The notes beneath the pieces were generated by a model. That model worked only from the letters and a program-made list of their open reading frames with translations. It had not been told where the DNA came from and made no database searches. 18,946 nucleotides of DNA. It comes from Candidatus Brocadia sp. GTDB lineage: Bacteria > Planctomycetota > Brocadiia > Brocadiales > Brocadiaceae. Position numbers and translations under genes: made by a program. Numbering within the stretch: position 1 is the stretch's first letter; every line of letters starts with the position of its first letter. The stretch is from assembly GCA_030837935.1 (NCBI GenBank), contig JAUQXU010000104.1, positions 1 through 18,946 on the forward strand. The letters are read 5' to 3'. Positions 1-8,293 of the stretch are shown here, piece by piece.

Positions 1-1
1 G

Positions 2-1165
2 CCATTCAAAAATAAGAGCAATCGCTCTGAGCAGTGGCATCGTCTGAAGGCAGTGATTGCTCCCTTATCGCAGGGCACTCACTTCCGGCTTTTCGTGTAT
101 GCTTCCAGTCAGCATACTGCTCCGCATACACCCGATCCTAAAGCCACAGAACCTTTTGCCGTTCCACCCTGGAACCCAATAGAATTGGACGTCCCTGAGT
201 GTCTGTTTCCAGGAAAACCTTTAGATGAGGTATGGGTTGGTGCTGAATTTATCAGTGAAGGTTTGACCAGTCCCGTCCTATCTCAAATGAGACTCGATTT
301 TGATCACGAAACCTATATACAATACCTTCCGTTCATCTACAGGGAAGACCCTAAGTCTCGGTCGTTTCTCATTCGTTTCCTTTCTTTGTTTGAAAGCCTT
401 TTTCATGACGTGGAGGATAAAATCGCAAACCTGAGCATCCTTTTCGATCCTGATGCGGTACCTGCTGATTTTTTACAATGGCTGGCGGGGTGGCTGGCGG
501 TTGACCTTGATGAGAATTGGTCAGAGGATAAGAAGCGACAGGCGATTGTCAATGCCTTTGATATGTATGCCCTTCGCGGCACAGCAGAAGGCCTTCGCAA
601 GGCGTTGCGTTTCTTTGCTGGGGTTGATGCACGGATTGAAGAGCCTATTCTCCATGCGGCCTGGTGGTCATTACCGACGGATGAAACGTCATCGACGGGA
701 GAGACAGAGAATTCTATCCTCGGATTTACAACCATGCTGGCTCCGGCCGAGGCCCAGGGTGCGGTGGTAGGCACTACGGCCGTTTTGGATCAATCCCACC
801 TCATTACTCAGGAGGAATTCGGTGTCCCCTTCTTTGAGGATGTAGCTCATCAGTTTAGCGTGCAGGTATATCGCGGGCAGTTTCTTAGCGAGAAAAAGCT
901 GGATGAGGTACGCGTCCTTATTAACCGTGAAAAGCCTGCACATACGACCTATCATCTCTGCGTTATTGAGCCCAGAATACGGATCGGGTTTCAGGCCAGG
1001 GTGGGAATTGACACCGTTGTGGCATGTCCATCGCCTCCCGGCAGGGTAGGTAAAATGCCTGTTTCCGAGACGGGTCTCATACTGGGTGGTGAATCTCATG
1101 GACGTATTGAAGAAGAAAACCAATTAGGAATAACGACACGTCTTGGGGAAGGAGTAGTAGAATAG
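2..1165 (+). CDS. eCIS/phage tail protein, P2 gpI (TIGR02242) type, 5'-partial
   Basis: Structural baseplate/tail protein of a contractile injection particle. The reading frame is open to the left window edge. The residues before the first GTG (position 53) read naturally into the domain (..EQWHRLKAVIAPLSQGTHF), so the true start lies upstream and GTG 53 is probably internal. The central part (about nt 310-650) has the YLPFIYRED...FLIRFLSLFES pattern, then FLQWLAGWLAVDLDENW and LRGTAEGLRKAL, which is the core of the TIGR02242 / P2 tail protein I family. The C-terminal part (..VLINREKPAHTTYHLCVIEP) is also usual for this family in eCIS loci. It stands 211 bp before two eCIS-associated genes, which supports assignment to an eCIS rather than a prophage. 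No lysis, capsid or terminase genes are visible. Family assignment is from memory of motifs. Confidence 0.85.
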   Translation, partial: PFKNKSNRSEQWHRLKAVIAPLSQGTHFRLFVYASSQHTAPHTPDPKATEPFAVPPWNPIELDVPECLFPGKPLDEVWVGAEFISEGLTSPVLSQMRLDFDHETYIQYLPFIYREDPKSRSFLIRFLSLFESLFHDVEDKIANLSILFDPDAVPADFLQWLAGWLAVDLDENWSEDKKRQAIVNAFDMYALRGTAEGLRKALRFFAGVDARIEEPILHAAWWSLPTDETSSTGETENSILGFTTMLAPAEAQGAVVGTTAVLDQSHLITQEEFGVPFFEDVAHQFSVQVYRGQFLSEKKLDEVRVLINREKPAHTTYHLCVIEPRIRIGFQARVGIDTVVACPSPPGRVGKMPVSETGLILGGESHGRIEEENQLGITTRLGEGVVE

Positions 1166-1256
1166 ATGAAAGGATGGGCGATAGTGAATGGTTTTCAAAA
1201 AGAAGTGCGTTTATCATGATTGCAATAGGAATTTCAAAGCAAAGATTCTTCGTCAT

Positions 1257-1285
1257 TTCACTCCTCTGAATGACAAGGGAGTGAA
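1257..1285. repeat. Intergenic hairpin between the tail gene and the eCIS accessory pair
   Basis: An 8-bp perfect inverted repeat (TTCACTCC at 1257-1264 and GGAGTGAA at 1278-1285) encloses a 13-nt loop. There is no T-run after it, so it is not a convincing intrinsic terminator. It may be a dispersed hairpin element. The rest of the 1166-1376 gap shows only the AGGAGG ribosome-binding site of the next gene. Confidence 0.3.
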
Positions 1286-1376
1286 TACCAATGTCATTCC
1301 CAGCTGAGTGAGAAATCTAACTTAATGTTGAGAAATTTCGAAGTTTTTTATTAGTTTCTTTAAGAGGAGGAAGATC

Positions 1377-2150
1377 ATGCATGGAACAGAAATATCAAAT
1401 ATGAAAAAAACAGGTCTTAAGACACCGGAGCGTAATCGTTACTTTTATGGAAAGCTCCTGGATGTCTATCATTTTGAACTCGAGACGAACTACTTAAACG
1501 CCAAGCGCTGGTTACTCAATCGCCTGGTTTCTGGCTATGGGGTTGTCTGCGGTCTGGATGTGCAACTATGCAAGGATGAAAAAAGTATTATCGTGCTACC
1601 TGGTTTTGCCATTGACAAATGGGGACGGGAAATTATCGTACCCGAATCATCGAAACCGGTAAAACTCCCGGATGTTCCTGCTCAAAAATCTGAAACACCG
1701 AAGCAAGAACCGTGTGACGAAGACAACTTTGTGCACGTCTGTATCTGTTTTCTCGAATGTGAGAGCGACCCGATGCCTGTGCTGGCCGGCGATTGCAAAA
1801 CGGTTGAACTCTGCGCACCAGGAGCGATCCGCGAACGTTACAAAGTCGTGATAAAGGAAGGAAAGTCCCCTGAGGTGCACACAGAGTGTTCCATACCCGA
1901 TGTAATTTCGGGAGACCAGATTGATTATCGTGCCCTTGCTAGATGGATAACGGAAGAATGTCCTTGCCTGCCTGATGACCCCTGTGTTCCTTTAGCAAAT
2001 GTGCCATTGCCGGTATCAGGTGTGACCTATGACCCGAATGATATTGACATCACCATCCGTCCGATAGTTTACACGAATGACCTACTCTTTGAGTTGATAC
2101 TCGCACTGATGCGTAAAGAACGAGGTCACCCACGAGGTGGAAAACCATAA
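1377..2150 (+). CDS. Conserved eCIS-associated protein (NRL..G.GVVCG family), function unknown
   Basis: A 257-aa soluble protein with no signal peptide or membrane segment. The N-terminal third carries RNRYFYGKLLDVYHFE, then KRWLLNRLVSGYGVVCGL, followed by an IIVLPGFAIDKWGREIIV stretch. I associate this pattern with a conserved protein found beside eCIS tail genes, but I do not know a proven role. The middle is rich in cysteine (CICFLECE, CKTVELC, CPCLPDDPC), suggesting metal binding or disulfides. The start at ATG 1377 has a strong AGGAGG (1365-1370) six bases upstream; an in-frame ATG also lies eight codons further on. The next gene starts 27 bp downstream and has the same N-terminal architecture, so the two are probably paralogous and co-transcribed. 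A baseplate accessory or assembly role is inference from position. Confidence 0.75.
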   Translation: MHGTEISNMKKTGLKTPERNRYFYGKLLDVYHFELETNYLNAKRWLLNRLVSGYGVVCGLDVQLCKDEKSIIVLPGFAIDKWGREIIVPESSKPVKLPDVPAQKSETPKQEPCDEDNFVHVCICFLECESDPMPVLAGDCKTVELCAPGAIRERYKVVIKEGKSPEVHTECSIPDVISGDQIDYRALARWITEECPCLPDDPCVPLANVPLPVSGVTYDPNDIDITIRPIVYTNDLLFELILALMRKERGHPRGGKP

Positions 2151-2177
2151 CTATTGAATAAGATAAGGAGATTATCT

Positions 2178-3293
2178 ATGAAAACTGAAAGTCTGTGCCA
2201 TGATATGCTTAGCGATAGTTGCATTGCTGAACGTCCTCGCTATTTTCCGCGCCAGCTTATTACACCAGCCGATATGACGCTGGAGCAGGAGTATTTCCGC
2301 AACAAACTGCGCCGGCACAATCGCCTTTTGCATGGATGGGGTGTGGTATGCGGTGCGCTGGTGTGTCCAATGCCGAAAGCCAATGGGGACGGACTTGAAC
2401 CCTGGAAAGTCATTGTGAGGCCGGGGTATATCCTTGGCCCATATGGTGATGAGATCATGATTGATTGTGACCATACCCTTGATTTACGTACTATGTGCCT
2501 TACGGGTGTTACCGGCGATCATTGTATCGAACCGGCGGACCCGTGGTGCAGTGAGGTTTTTGTCAAGCGGGAGAGCGGTCCGCTCTATGTCGCTGTCAAG
2601 TATAAAGAGATCATGGCCCGCCCGGTTCGCGTGCAACCAGTTGGCTGTGGCTGTGATGAAACACAGTGTGAGTATTCACGCGTGTGCGACGGCTATGAGG
2701 TCTGCGTTTTAACCGAGTGTCCGGAATCTCATAAAACCCCTCCAAAACTTGACCTTGAAGAACTTGCTAAGGGGTCGATTCCCCAATGTCCTCCCTGTAC
2801 TTCCGAGCCCTGGGTTGTTCTGGCGAAGGTAGAGGTTGACGAGAACGGAATGATTAAGAAGATAGATAACTGCGAATGTCGTCGGATGGTAATCTCCTTT
2901 GGCCATTTCTGGTGGAAGTGTACAGCAGATTTGCTTAAGGTGACGAATGTGGCACCTATGGAGGTTAACATTGGTGATAAGGGGAAGCAGTTGACAATCT
3001 CAGGAAGCAGCTTCAAAGAGGGTTTGAGCGTGGATTTAGGGCAAGGAATCACGGTAAGTGATATCACGGTAAAAGCAGATAAAGTTGCAATTATCATAAA
3101 TGTATCGACAGAAGCTAATCCAGGTCCACACACATTAACTGTGATCAACCCAGATTGCTCCACAGCGACCTGGGACAAGGAGATTATTGTAGTGGGGAAA
3201 ACATTTCCGTCGACTCCACAACTTTCAAAAGAAGAACCGACAACCAAGAAACGGCGCGGGAGAGCTGAAGAGAAGTCACCAGAACCAGAATAA
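2178..3293 (+). CDS. eCIS-associated protein with NRL..G.GVVCG N-terminus and C-terminal IPT/TIG-like domain
   Basis: A 371-aa protein. The N-terminus has RPRYFPRQLITPADM and NKLRRHNRLLHGWGVVCG, then an IVRPGYILGPYGDEIMID stretch, matching the architecture of the gene just upstream; the pair looks like an ancient duplication. Many cysteines follow (CGCDETQC, CPPC, CECRRM), consistent with bound metal. Residues about 255-345 (VTNVAPMEVNIGDKGKQLTI..GSSFKEG...PGPHTLTVINPD) look like an IPT/TIG immunoglobulin-like fold, often used for binding or spacing. The C-terminal tail is charged and Pro/Glu/Lys-rich. I chose ATG 2178 because AAGGAG (2165-2170) lies seven bases before it; an in-frame TTG at 2154 has no comparable site. 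The DUF4157 cargo gene starts 15 bp after the stop, suggesting one transcript. Confidence 0.75.
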   Translation: MKTESLCHDMLSDSCIAERPRYFPRQLITPADMTLEQEYFRNKLRRHNRLLHGWGVVCGALVCPMPKANGDGLEPWKVIVRPGYILGPYGDEIMIDCDHTLDLRTMCLTGVTGDHCIEPADPWCSEVFVKRESGPLYVAVKYKEIMARPVRVQPVGCGCDETQCEYSRVCDGYEVCVLTECPESHKTPPKLDLEELAKGSIPQCPPCTSEPWVVLAKVEVDENGMIKKIDNCECRRMVISFGHFWWKCTADLLKVTNVAPMEVNIGDKGKQLTISGSSFKEGLSVDLGQGITVSDITVKADKVAIIINVSTEANPGPHTLTVINPDCSTATWDKEIIVVGKTFPSTPQLSKEEPTTKKRRGRAEEKSPEPE

Positions 3294-3308
3294 GATAAGG
3301 TTTTCTCT

Positions 3309-5291
3309 ATGCGAAAAACTCAAGCAGCAGAAAAGTCCGTACAAAAGTCATCCAGGGAACTGACACACGTAGCTGAAAATGAGAACGGCTTAGGTCAGCC
3401 AACGACACTCCATCCCTTGTTACGTCTTCAACAAACGATTGGTAACCAGGCCGTCCAACGTCTCCTGAAATCAAGTGTCCTCCAGGCCGAACTCAAAATC
3501 AACGTGCCGGGAGATCAATATGAGCAGGAAGCGGACCGGCTGTCCGAAGAAGTGATGAATTCGTCGGACGGAGTTGCCACGGGTATATCCGATGGTCCAC
3601 CGAACATTCAAAAAAAATGCGCAGCCTGCGCAAGTGGTAAAAGAACTTGTCTCAAGTGCGCAGAGGAGGAAGAAGAGGTAGTCCAGCGCAAGGCGCTTGC
3701 ATCCACAGTCACGCCAATGATTCAGCGTCAGGAGAAGGAACCTGCTGCGCGCACTGAGACCCCTTCTCCAGGACTAATTGTAGAGGGTAATGCGGGAGAT
3801 GTTAGACCTGGGCAGATGAGAAAAAGCGAGTTCCTATCGCAGCTACGAACAGCCATGTGCAGCACAGCAGAAGATGCTCTATCAGGCACCATCTGGTCGG
3901 CTATGGGATGTCCCTATATTGACCGCTGGTTCAATCACTACGCTAAGCAAGACAGCCAGCACGTCGAACGCGCCATTCGAAAGTATGCGCCGGAGACAGC
4001 TAGTGTGAAAACAGCACGGGAGTATATACCGATTGTCACGCAACGGGTACGGCGCGGCATTGAGCAGTGGGCAAAGACCGGAGAAATGACCGGAGTACCC
4101 GAAGAGTTTGTAAAAGGTGGGATGCCCGGTGCAACTGCGGCTGGGCTCATGGGAGGCTTGGTGAGCGGGGCACTCTCGGCAGTGGGCAGTGTTGTGTCAA
4201 GTCTGGTGCGCGGTGCAGGGCGAGCAATCTCTGGGATTGGTAGGATGTTGTTCAAAGGGCGAGAAGGAGGAGCAAGAGAAGCTGAAGAACCAGAAGCAAT
4301 TCACGGACAACTTGGCTCAGGATATGCGCTTGAAGGCAGTGTGAAATCGCGGATGGAATCAGCGCTTGGGGTGGACTTTAGTGGAGTTCGCATTCACACG
4401 AATGCAAAGGCTCAAGAGTTGAATACTAATCTCAATGCTAGGGCGTTTACGATTGGAAGTGATATTGCGTTTGGGTCAGGGGAGTATCAGCCGGGAACGT
4501 TGATTGGCGATGCGCTGATTGCCCATGAATTAGCGCACGTGGTGCAGCAGGGAGGAGGGAGTAGTTCTGTCCCCATGCAAAAAGGAGACGCAGCGTACAA
4601 CTCACTTGAAGAGGATGCGGATGTATCTGCTGTTGGCACGGTGGTATCAGTGTGGGGCGGAGTGAAGGGAGCGTTGGCGGGGATTGGTAAAAACGCTATG
4701 CCTCGGCTCAGGTCTGGGTTGAGGCTCCAGCGATGTGAGGAGAAGAAAGCCGAGGAGAAGAAAGTAGCAAAAAAAGAACCAAAACAAGAGAAGTGTCCCT
4801 CGGCTGGAGATTTCGACTACGGGACTTGTAAACCTCCCCGGGTCCTGGACTTCAATGACTTTCTACCAGTAGACGATGGATCTCTCGACCCTTTTGATGC
4901 TCAAGTCTCTTCCACCATCGATATGATGGTTGGGCCCGACGGTAACCGTGTATACCAGGCAAGGCTCAGGGCTGAGAACACGCAGATGGAGGAATCCTCG
5001 CAGACAAATCAGGACAAGGTCTTGCTCCGTCATGAGCGGCTACACTGGGCGATCACCTGCTTTCTAGCGCATCTCGGAAACAAAGCCGTGGCTCAGGGCG
5101 AGGCCTACGGCAACGTCGATGAAGTGCTTCGCAGCATACACAAGGAGCTACAGGAAGAGTACGACATGGGCACATGGTTCGCTACTTCCCTCGTTAAAGT
5201 GAAAGCTCAGGAGGGCTGGGATAACTCATGGTGCAAGATCATAGAAAACAGGTTCCACAACAAGCTCAGCGAGCTCAAGGGAGAACTTTGA
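3309..5291 (+). CDS. DUF4157 (eCIS core domain) cargo protein with C-terminal DUF922-like HERLH metallopeptidase-type tip
   Basis: A 660-aa putative payload of the injection system. In order: the N-terminal LQQTIGNQAVQRLL and PGDQYEQEADRLSE motifs (about 40-80); a Cys knuckle pair C104xxC107 / C114xxC117 followed by an acidic EEEEE-VQRK stretch; a conserved middle segment RKSEFLSQLRTA...CPYIDRWFNHYA (about 168-265); a small Gly/Ala-rich segment (270-310) that could be membrane-active; and DUF4157 (about 333-415) with H406-E-L-A-H410. After the boundary LRLQRC (around 730 nt past the DUF4157 motif start codon region, near 4715-4740) comes a Lys/Glu linker and a different tip. The tip has a second HExxH, H575-E-R-L-H579, then LQEEYDMGTW and a W-rich end, resembling DUF922-type predicted peptidases. 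ATG 3309 has a weak AAGG upstream. No intact immunity-like gene follows; an Lgt-family pseudogene does. The toxin role is inferred. Confidence 0.85.
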   Translation: MRKTQAAEKSVQKSSRELTHVAENENGLGQPTTLHPLLRLQQTIGNQAVQRLLKSSVLQAELKINVPGDQYEQEADRLSEEVMNSSDGVATGISDGPPNIQKKCAACASGKRTCLKCAEEEEEVVQRKALASTVTPMIQRQEKEPAARTETPSPGLIVEGNAGDVRPGQMRKSEFLSQLRTAMCSTAEDALSGTIWSAMGCPYIDRWFNHYAKQDSQHVERAIRKYAPETASVKTAREYIPIVTQRVRRGIEQWAKTGEMTGVPEEFVKGGMPGATAAGLMGGLVSGALSAVGSVVSSLVRGAGRAISGIGRMLFKGREGGAREAEEPEAIHGQLGSGYALEGSVKSRMESALGVDFSGVRIHTNAKAQELNTNLNARAFTIGSDIAFGSGEYQPGTLIGDALIAHELAHVVQQGGGSSSVPMQKGDAAYNSLEEDADVSAVGTVVSVWGGVKGALAGIGKNAMPRLRSGLRLQRCEEKKAEEKKVAKKEPKQEKCPSAGDFDYGTCKPPRVLDFNDFLPVDDGSLDPFDAQVSSTIDMMVGPDGNRVYQARLRAENTQMEESSQTNQDKVLLRHERLHWAITCFLAHLGNKAVAQGEAYGNVDEVLRSIHKELQEEYDMGTWFATSLVKVKAQEGWDNSWCKIIENRFHNKLSELKGEL

Positions 5292-5363
5292 TTTCCGCTC
5301 TCGGTCCGCGAAATATGAAGCTCATACGATATCCTTCGAAGGATCTTGTGAAGGGATACGAAG

Positions 5364-5884
5364 AGTGATAAAACAATTTAACTCTAATCTGAATGCGTTC
5401 TTACTTCCTCGTCTAATGTTGGGTCATAAGAGCGTGTCAAGTTTTCAAGTCTATGGTCTTTCAGGTCTGGTATGTTCGTTTTTTCTGTGCTTTAGCTTAG
5501 CCAGCATGACCTTTCCTTCTGGATTATGATAGAAATAGGGTTGTCGGTAATGATAACTTTTATTGCTGTTGCACTGGTTACCAAACTCATCACCAGTGAA
5601 AAAAAGTAATTTATTACCACCACGAGATCGCTGTAATGATCATAGCTGCAATGGTATTGTGGTTATTACTGCAATCAATTCTGTCCTATCTGGACATCAC
5701 CATTCTGTGTGTCGGCATGTTTCTGGCCTGCGGCCGCATCGGCTGCCTGATGGTCGGCTGCTGCCATGGAAGGCCGCATCGTTGGGGGGGGTATGTTTCC
5801 GCAAGGAGCACGCGGAGGCCGGCTTTACGCCGTATTATATCGGTATACGGCCCTTTTCAATTCAGACAAGATTTGCCAGTGTAG
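5364..5884 (+). pseudogene. Decayed, truncated Lgt-family (prolipoprotein diacylglyceryl transferase-like) gene
   Basis: Translations in changing frames align with the first ~175 residues of the intact Lgt-family protein at 8294-9508. Starting at GTG 5364, the frame reads FNSNLNAFLLPRL...SSFQVYGLSGL and stops at about 5529. A second frame continues MITFIAVALVTKLITSE to about 5610. A third gives IYYHHEIAVMIIAAMVLWL and SYLDITILCVGMFLACGRIG, CLMVGCCHGRPHRW. After a run of eight G (5784-5791) the match jumps to another frame (GVCFRKEHAEAGFTPYYIG). Homology ends near FSIQ, so roughly the last 230 residues, including the RGD..RP motif, are missing. Several shifts plus 3' loss argue against a single sequencing error. 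The 5292-5363 gap before it has a 14-bp palindrome ATCCTTCGAAGGAT at 5331-5344. Confidence 0.85.
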
Positions 5885-5924
5885 GATAAGAACATGAGTA
5901 GCGATGTGAAAAGAAGTGAGAAAT

Positions 5925-7811
5925 ATGGGACGTCAGAAAATAACAAAGTCGAACCAAATAGCTGAGCAAGGGAAAACGCAGTCCCCTGCTCACTCTGCTT
6001 TGTCTGCTATGGCATCAGCTGAGCATATATTGTACCTCCAACGGACGATCGGCAACCAGGCCGTGCTCCGTTTAATCCAGACCAAGCTTAAAACCAGTCA
6101 GCCAGGTGATCAACACGAACAAGAAGCGGATCGTGTTGCAGAACAAAGTATTACACCCACGCGGGCGCTGATAGTGGATGATGAGGTGAAGACCATTGGG
6201 CAAGGGCAGATGAGAAAAAGTGAGTTCCTATCGCAGCTACGAACAGCCGTGTGCAGCACAGCAGCAGATGCGTTATCAGGCACCATCTGGTCGGCTATGG
6301 GGTGTCCCTATATTGACCGCTGGTTCAATCACTACGCTAAGCAAGACAGCCAGCACGTCGAACGCGCCATACGAAAGTATGCGCCGGAGACAGCCAGTGT
6401 GAAAACAGCACGGCAGTATATACCGATTGTCACGCAACGGGTACGGCGGGGTATTGCGCAGTGGGCAAAGACCGGAGAAATGACTGGTGTACCTGAAGAG
6501 TTTGTAAAAGGTGGGATGCCTGGTGCAACTGCGGCGGGGTTAATGGGAGGCTTGGTGAGTGGTATGGGGCGAGCGATTTCTGGGGTTGGTAGGATGTTGT
6601 TCAAGAAGCGAGAAGGAGGTGCAAGAGAAGCGGGAGACCCCCAGGCGATTCAAGCACAACTTGGTTCCGGCAGTTCGCTTGACAGTGGTGTAAGGTCACG
6701 AATGGAGTCCACCTTCGGAGTGGACTTCTCCGGGGTTCGCATTCATACGGATGCCAGGGCACAAGCGTTGTCGGATAGTCTCAATGCACGGGCATTCACG
6801 ATTGGCGGCGACATAGCGTTTGGGAGTGGGGAATATCAGCCGGATACGCTGATTGGCGATGCCCTCATTGCGCATGAGCTGGCACATGTGATGCAGCAAG
6901 GAGGAGGAAGTACTCATGACGCAACGTTGCAAAAGGGAGAAACTGAGTACAACTCGTTGGAAGAAGATGCTGATGTATCTGCGGTGGGTGCAATGGTATC
7001 GGTATGGGGCTGGGTGAAGAGAACTTTGTCGGATCTTGGTAAAAACTCTATGCCACACCTGAAGTCTGGGTTGAGGTTGCAGCGATGTGATGATAAAAAA
7101 GCTGGAGAGGAGAAAAAAGAAGCAAAAGAAAAGGTTAAAGAAGCCGAGGAGAAAAGAGAAGTAAAAGAAGAGACTAAAAAAGCCGAAGAGAAGAAAGAGG
7201 CAAAAGAAGAACCAAAACTCCTTAAAGACTTTGCTGCCAAATTTCCAGATGCAGCCGATCTTATTCGTAAAAGTGAACCAGCTATGAAGCTGGTCAGGGA
7301 AGCAGAAGCAGGTGGGACCAAATTCGGCGGATATGCTGAAGACGGCCCAGGAAAGCGAGCATGGCCTTATACGGTAGGTGACACCGTTTATATTTCTAAG
7401 GCCCGAGCGGATAAGGTAGTAGCTATGAGCGACTTTTTGTTTGAGTTAAACAATGCAATACGCGCACCCAAGTTTGCTGAGCTTGGTAAGGAGGCCGCAA
7501 AGGGAACAAAGGGTAAGCTCACTGCCAAAGAATATGCATATAAGATAGTCGAACTGGAGGTCGAAGGAATGCTCCGAATGGGAGAAATCTGGTTCGAGAT
7601 GAAAAAGACAATCGGAAAAGGTGAAAAATGGGATAAGTATGATAGCGAATTTTTCCTCTCAGAATATAAGCAATTTAAAGAGGGTAAAAAAACCAAGGAA
7701 GACATCATTAAGGATGTCTTGAAACGAGTACGGCATCATGAACCTCATAAAGGTATGACAGTCGAACAACATTACATGGAAGATTACAAAGAACTTAGTG
7801 GTGGTAAATAA
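5925..7811 (+). CDS. DUF4157 (eCIS core domain) cargo protein with uncharacterised FELNNA-type C-terminal domain
   Basis: A 628-aa paralogue of the cargo at 3309-5291. N-terminal LQRTIGNQAVLRL and PGDQHEQEADRVAEQ motifs are followed almost directly by the shared RKSEFLSQLRTA...CPYIDRWFNHYA segment; the Cys-knuckle region of the first copy is absent. DUF4157 follows with an intact HELAH (residues 317-321). Past LRLQRC there is a long Lys/Glu-rich, probably helical, linker (about 385-430), then a unique ~190-residue tip with FLFELNNAIRAPKF and EYAYKIVELEVEGMLRMGEIWFE. I do not recognise this tip; conserved acidic and Asn residues make an enzymatic effector plausible. A GTG start at 5916, three codons upstream, is equally possible; neither has a strong ribosome-binding site. 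The 3' end overlaps the next gene by 14 bp, indicating translational coupling with a likely immunity or accessory protein. Confidence 0.85.
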   Translation: MGRQKITKSNQIAEQGKTQSPAHSALSAMASAEHILYLQRTIGNQAVLRLIQTKLKTSQPGDQHEQEADRVAEQSITPTRALIVDDEVKTIGQGQMRKSEFLSQLRTAVCSTAADALSGTIWSAMGCPYIDRWFNHYAKQDSQHVERAIRKYAPETASVKTARQYIPIVTQRVRRGIAQWAKTGEMTGVPEEFVKGGMPGATAAGLMGGLVSGMGRAISGVGRMLFKKREGGAREAGDPQAIQAQLGSGSSLDSGVRSRMESTFGVDFSGVRIHTDARAQALSDSLNARAFTIGGDIAFGSGEYQPDTLIGDALIAHELAHVMQQGGGSTHDATLQKGETEYNSLEEDADVSAVGAMVSVWGWVKRTLSDLGKNSMPHLKSGLRLQRCDDKKAGEEKKEAKEKVKEAEEKREVKEETKKAEEKKEAKEEPKLLKDFAAKFPDAADLIRKSEPAMKLVREAEAGGTKFGGYAEDGPGKRAWPYTVGDTVYISKARADKVVAMSDFLFELNNAIRAPKFAELGKEAAKGTKGKLTAKEYAYKIVELEVEGMLRMGEIWFEMKKTIGKGEKWDKYDSEFFLSEYKQFKEGKKTKEDIIKDVLKRVRHHEPHKGMTVEQHYMEDYKELSGGK

Positions 7812-8289
7812 GATCATAGCGCAGCTTTTTTTATTAAGTTTTTCATGGGGCTTCCATTATGGCTGCCATGTTCAAAAGGAGAGCTTTAGACAAATGGAAC
7901 CGAAGAGTATGTTAGAAGCTGTTCGTAACGACCACATTGAATTTGTGACTCTGAGGCCACCAGGTTCAGAGTTTGTAACTTTGGAGCGCCGGGTTGTTGT
8001 AACCGGACCCTCTGAGTTGGTTCACCTGTCTGGAATGGGTGACCTGCACGTGTTGGGTGAACTCATAAAACTTCTGAAAGAACCCGATAGGGCCTGGGCA
8101 GCCGTAGTGCTCTTGGCTGCCATGACTCGGAGGGAGGAAAAAATGGTAGATTCTTTTGCTACCATTCCGGATGAATGGTGGAACTCGGTCGGAAAAACAG
8201 CCTATGAGCATTGGAACAAATGGCTAAAGGAGAAGAAGGAAAAATTAGTATGGGATTCGGAAAATAAAGTTTTTGTTGAGATGGAATAA
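7798..8289 (+). CDS. Small secreted or lipoprotein-like protein, candidate immunity/accessory to the cargo upstream
   Basis: A 163-aa protein that starts inside the 3' end of the cargo gene (GTG 7798 or 7801; overlap 14 bp). The N-terminus has a lysine, a hydrophobic core (IIAQLFLLSFSWGF) and C23 after HYG, which could be a lipobox although H and Y at -3/-2 are atypical. The rest is soluble, with an AWAAVVLLAAMTRREE helix and a Trp-rich C-terminus (EWWNSVGK, HWNKWLKEK). An alternative start at ATG 7894, with AAGGAG at 7876-7881 but long spacing, would remove the signal and give a 131-aa cytoplasmic protein. Position directly after a variable cargo tip is typical of immunity genes. An Lgt-family gene follows after 4 bp, which makes lipidation of this product an attractive but unproven idea. 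Family not recognised. Confidence 0.65.
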   Translation: MVVNKIIAQLFLLSFSWGFHYGCHVQKESFRQMEPKSMLEAVRNDHIEFVTLRPPGSEFVTLERRVVVTGPSELVHLSGMGDLHVLGELIKLLKEPDRAWAAVVLLAAMTRREEKMVDSFATIPDEWWNSVGKTAYEHWNKWLKEKKEKLVWDSENKVFVEME

Positions 8290-8293
8290 AGAA

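Noticed and set aside
403..774. Minus-strand frame inside the tail protein gene
   Set aside because: Fully antisense to a conserved tail protein domain, with low-complexity Ser/Arg composition and no start signals.
5784..5791. The G8 run as a sequencing error that hides an intact lgt
   Set aside because: An error could explain one shift, but further shifts near 5529 and 5610 and the missing 3' part remain, so the copy is decayed either way.
5563..5889. A 108-codon + frame that includes part of the Lgt-like match
   Set aside because: Only its last third is homologous to Lgt. It is one of several frames needed to follow the pseudogene, not a gene in itself.
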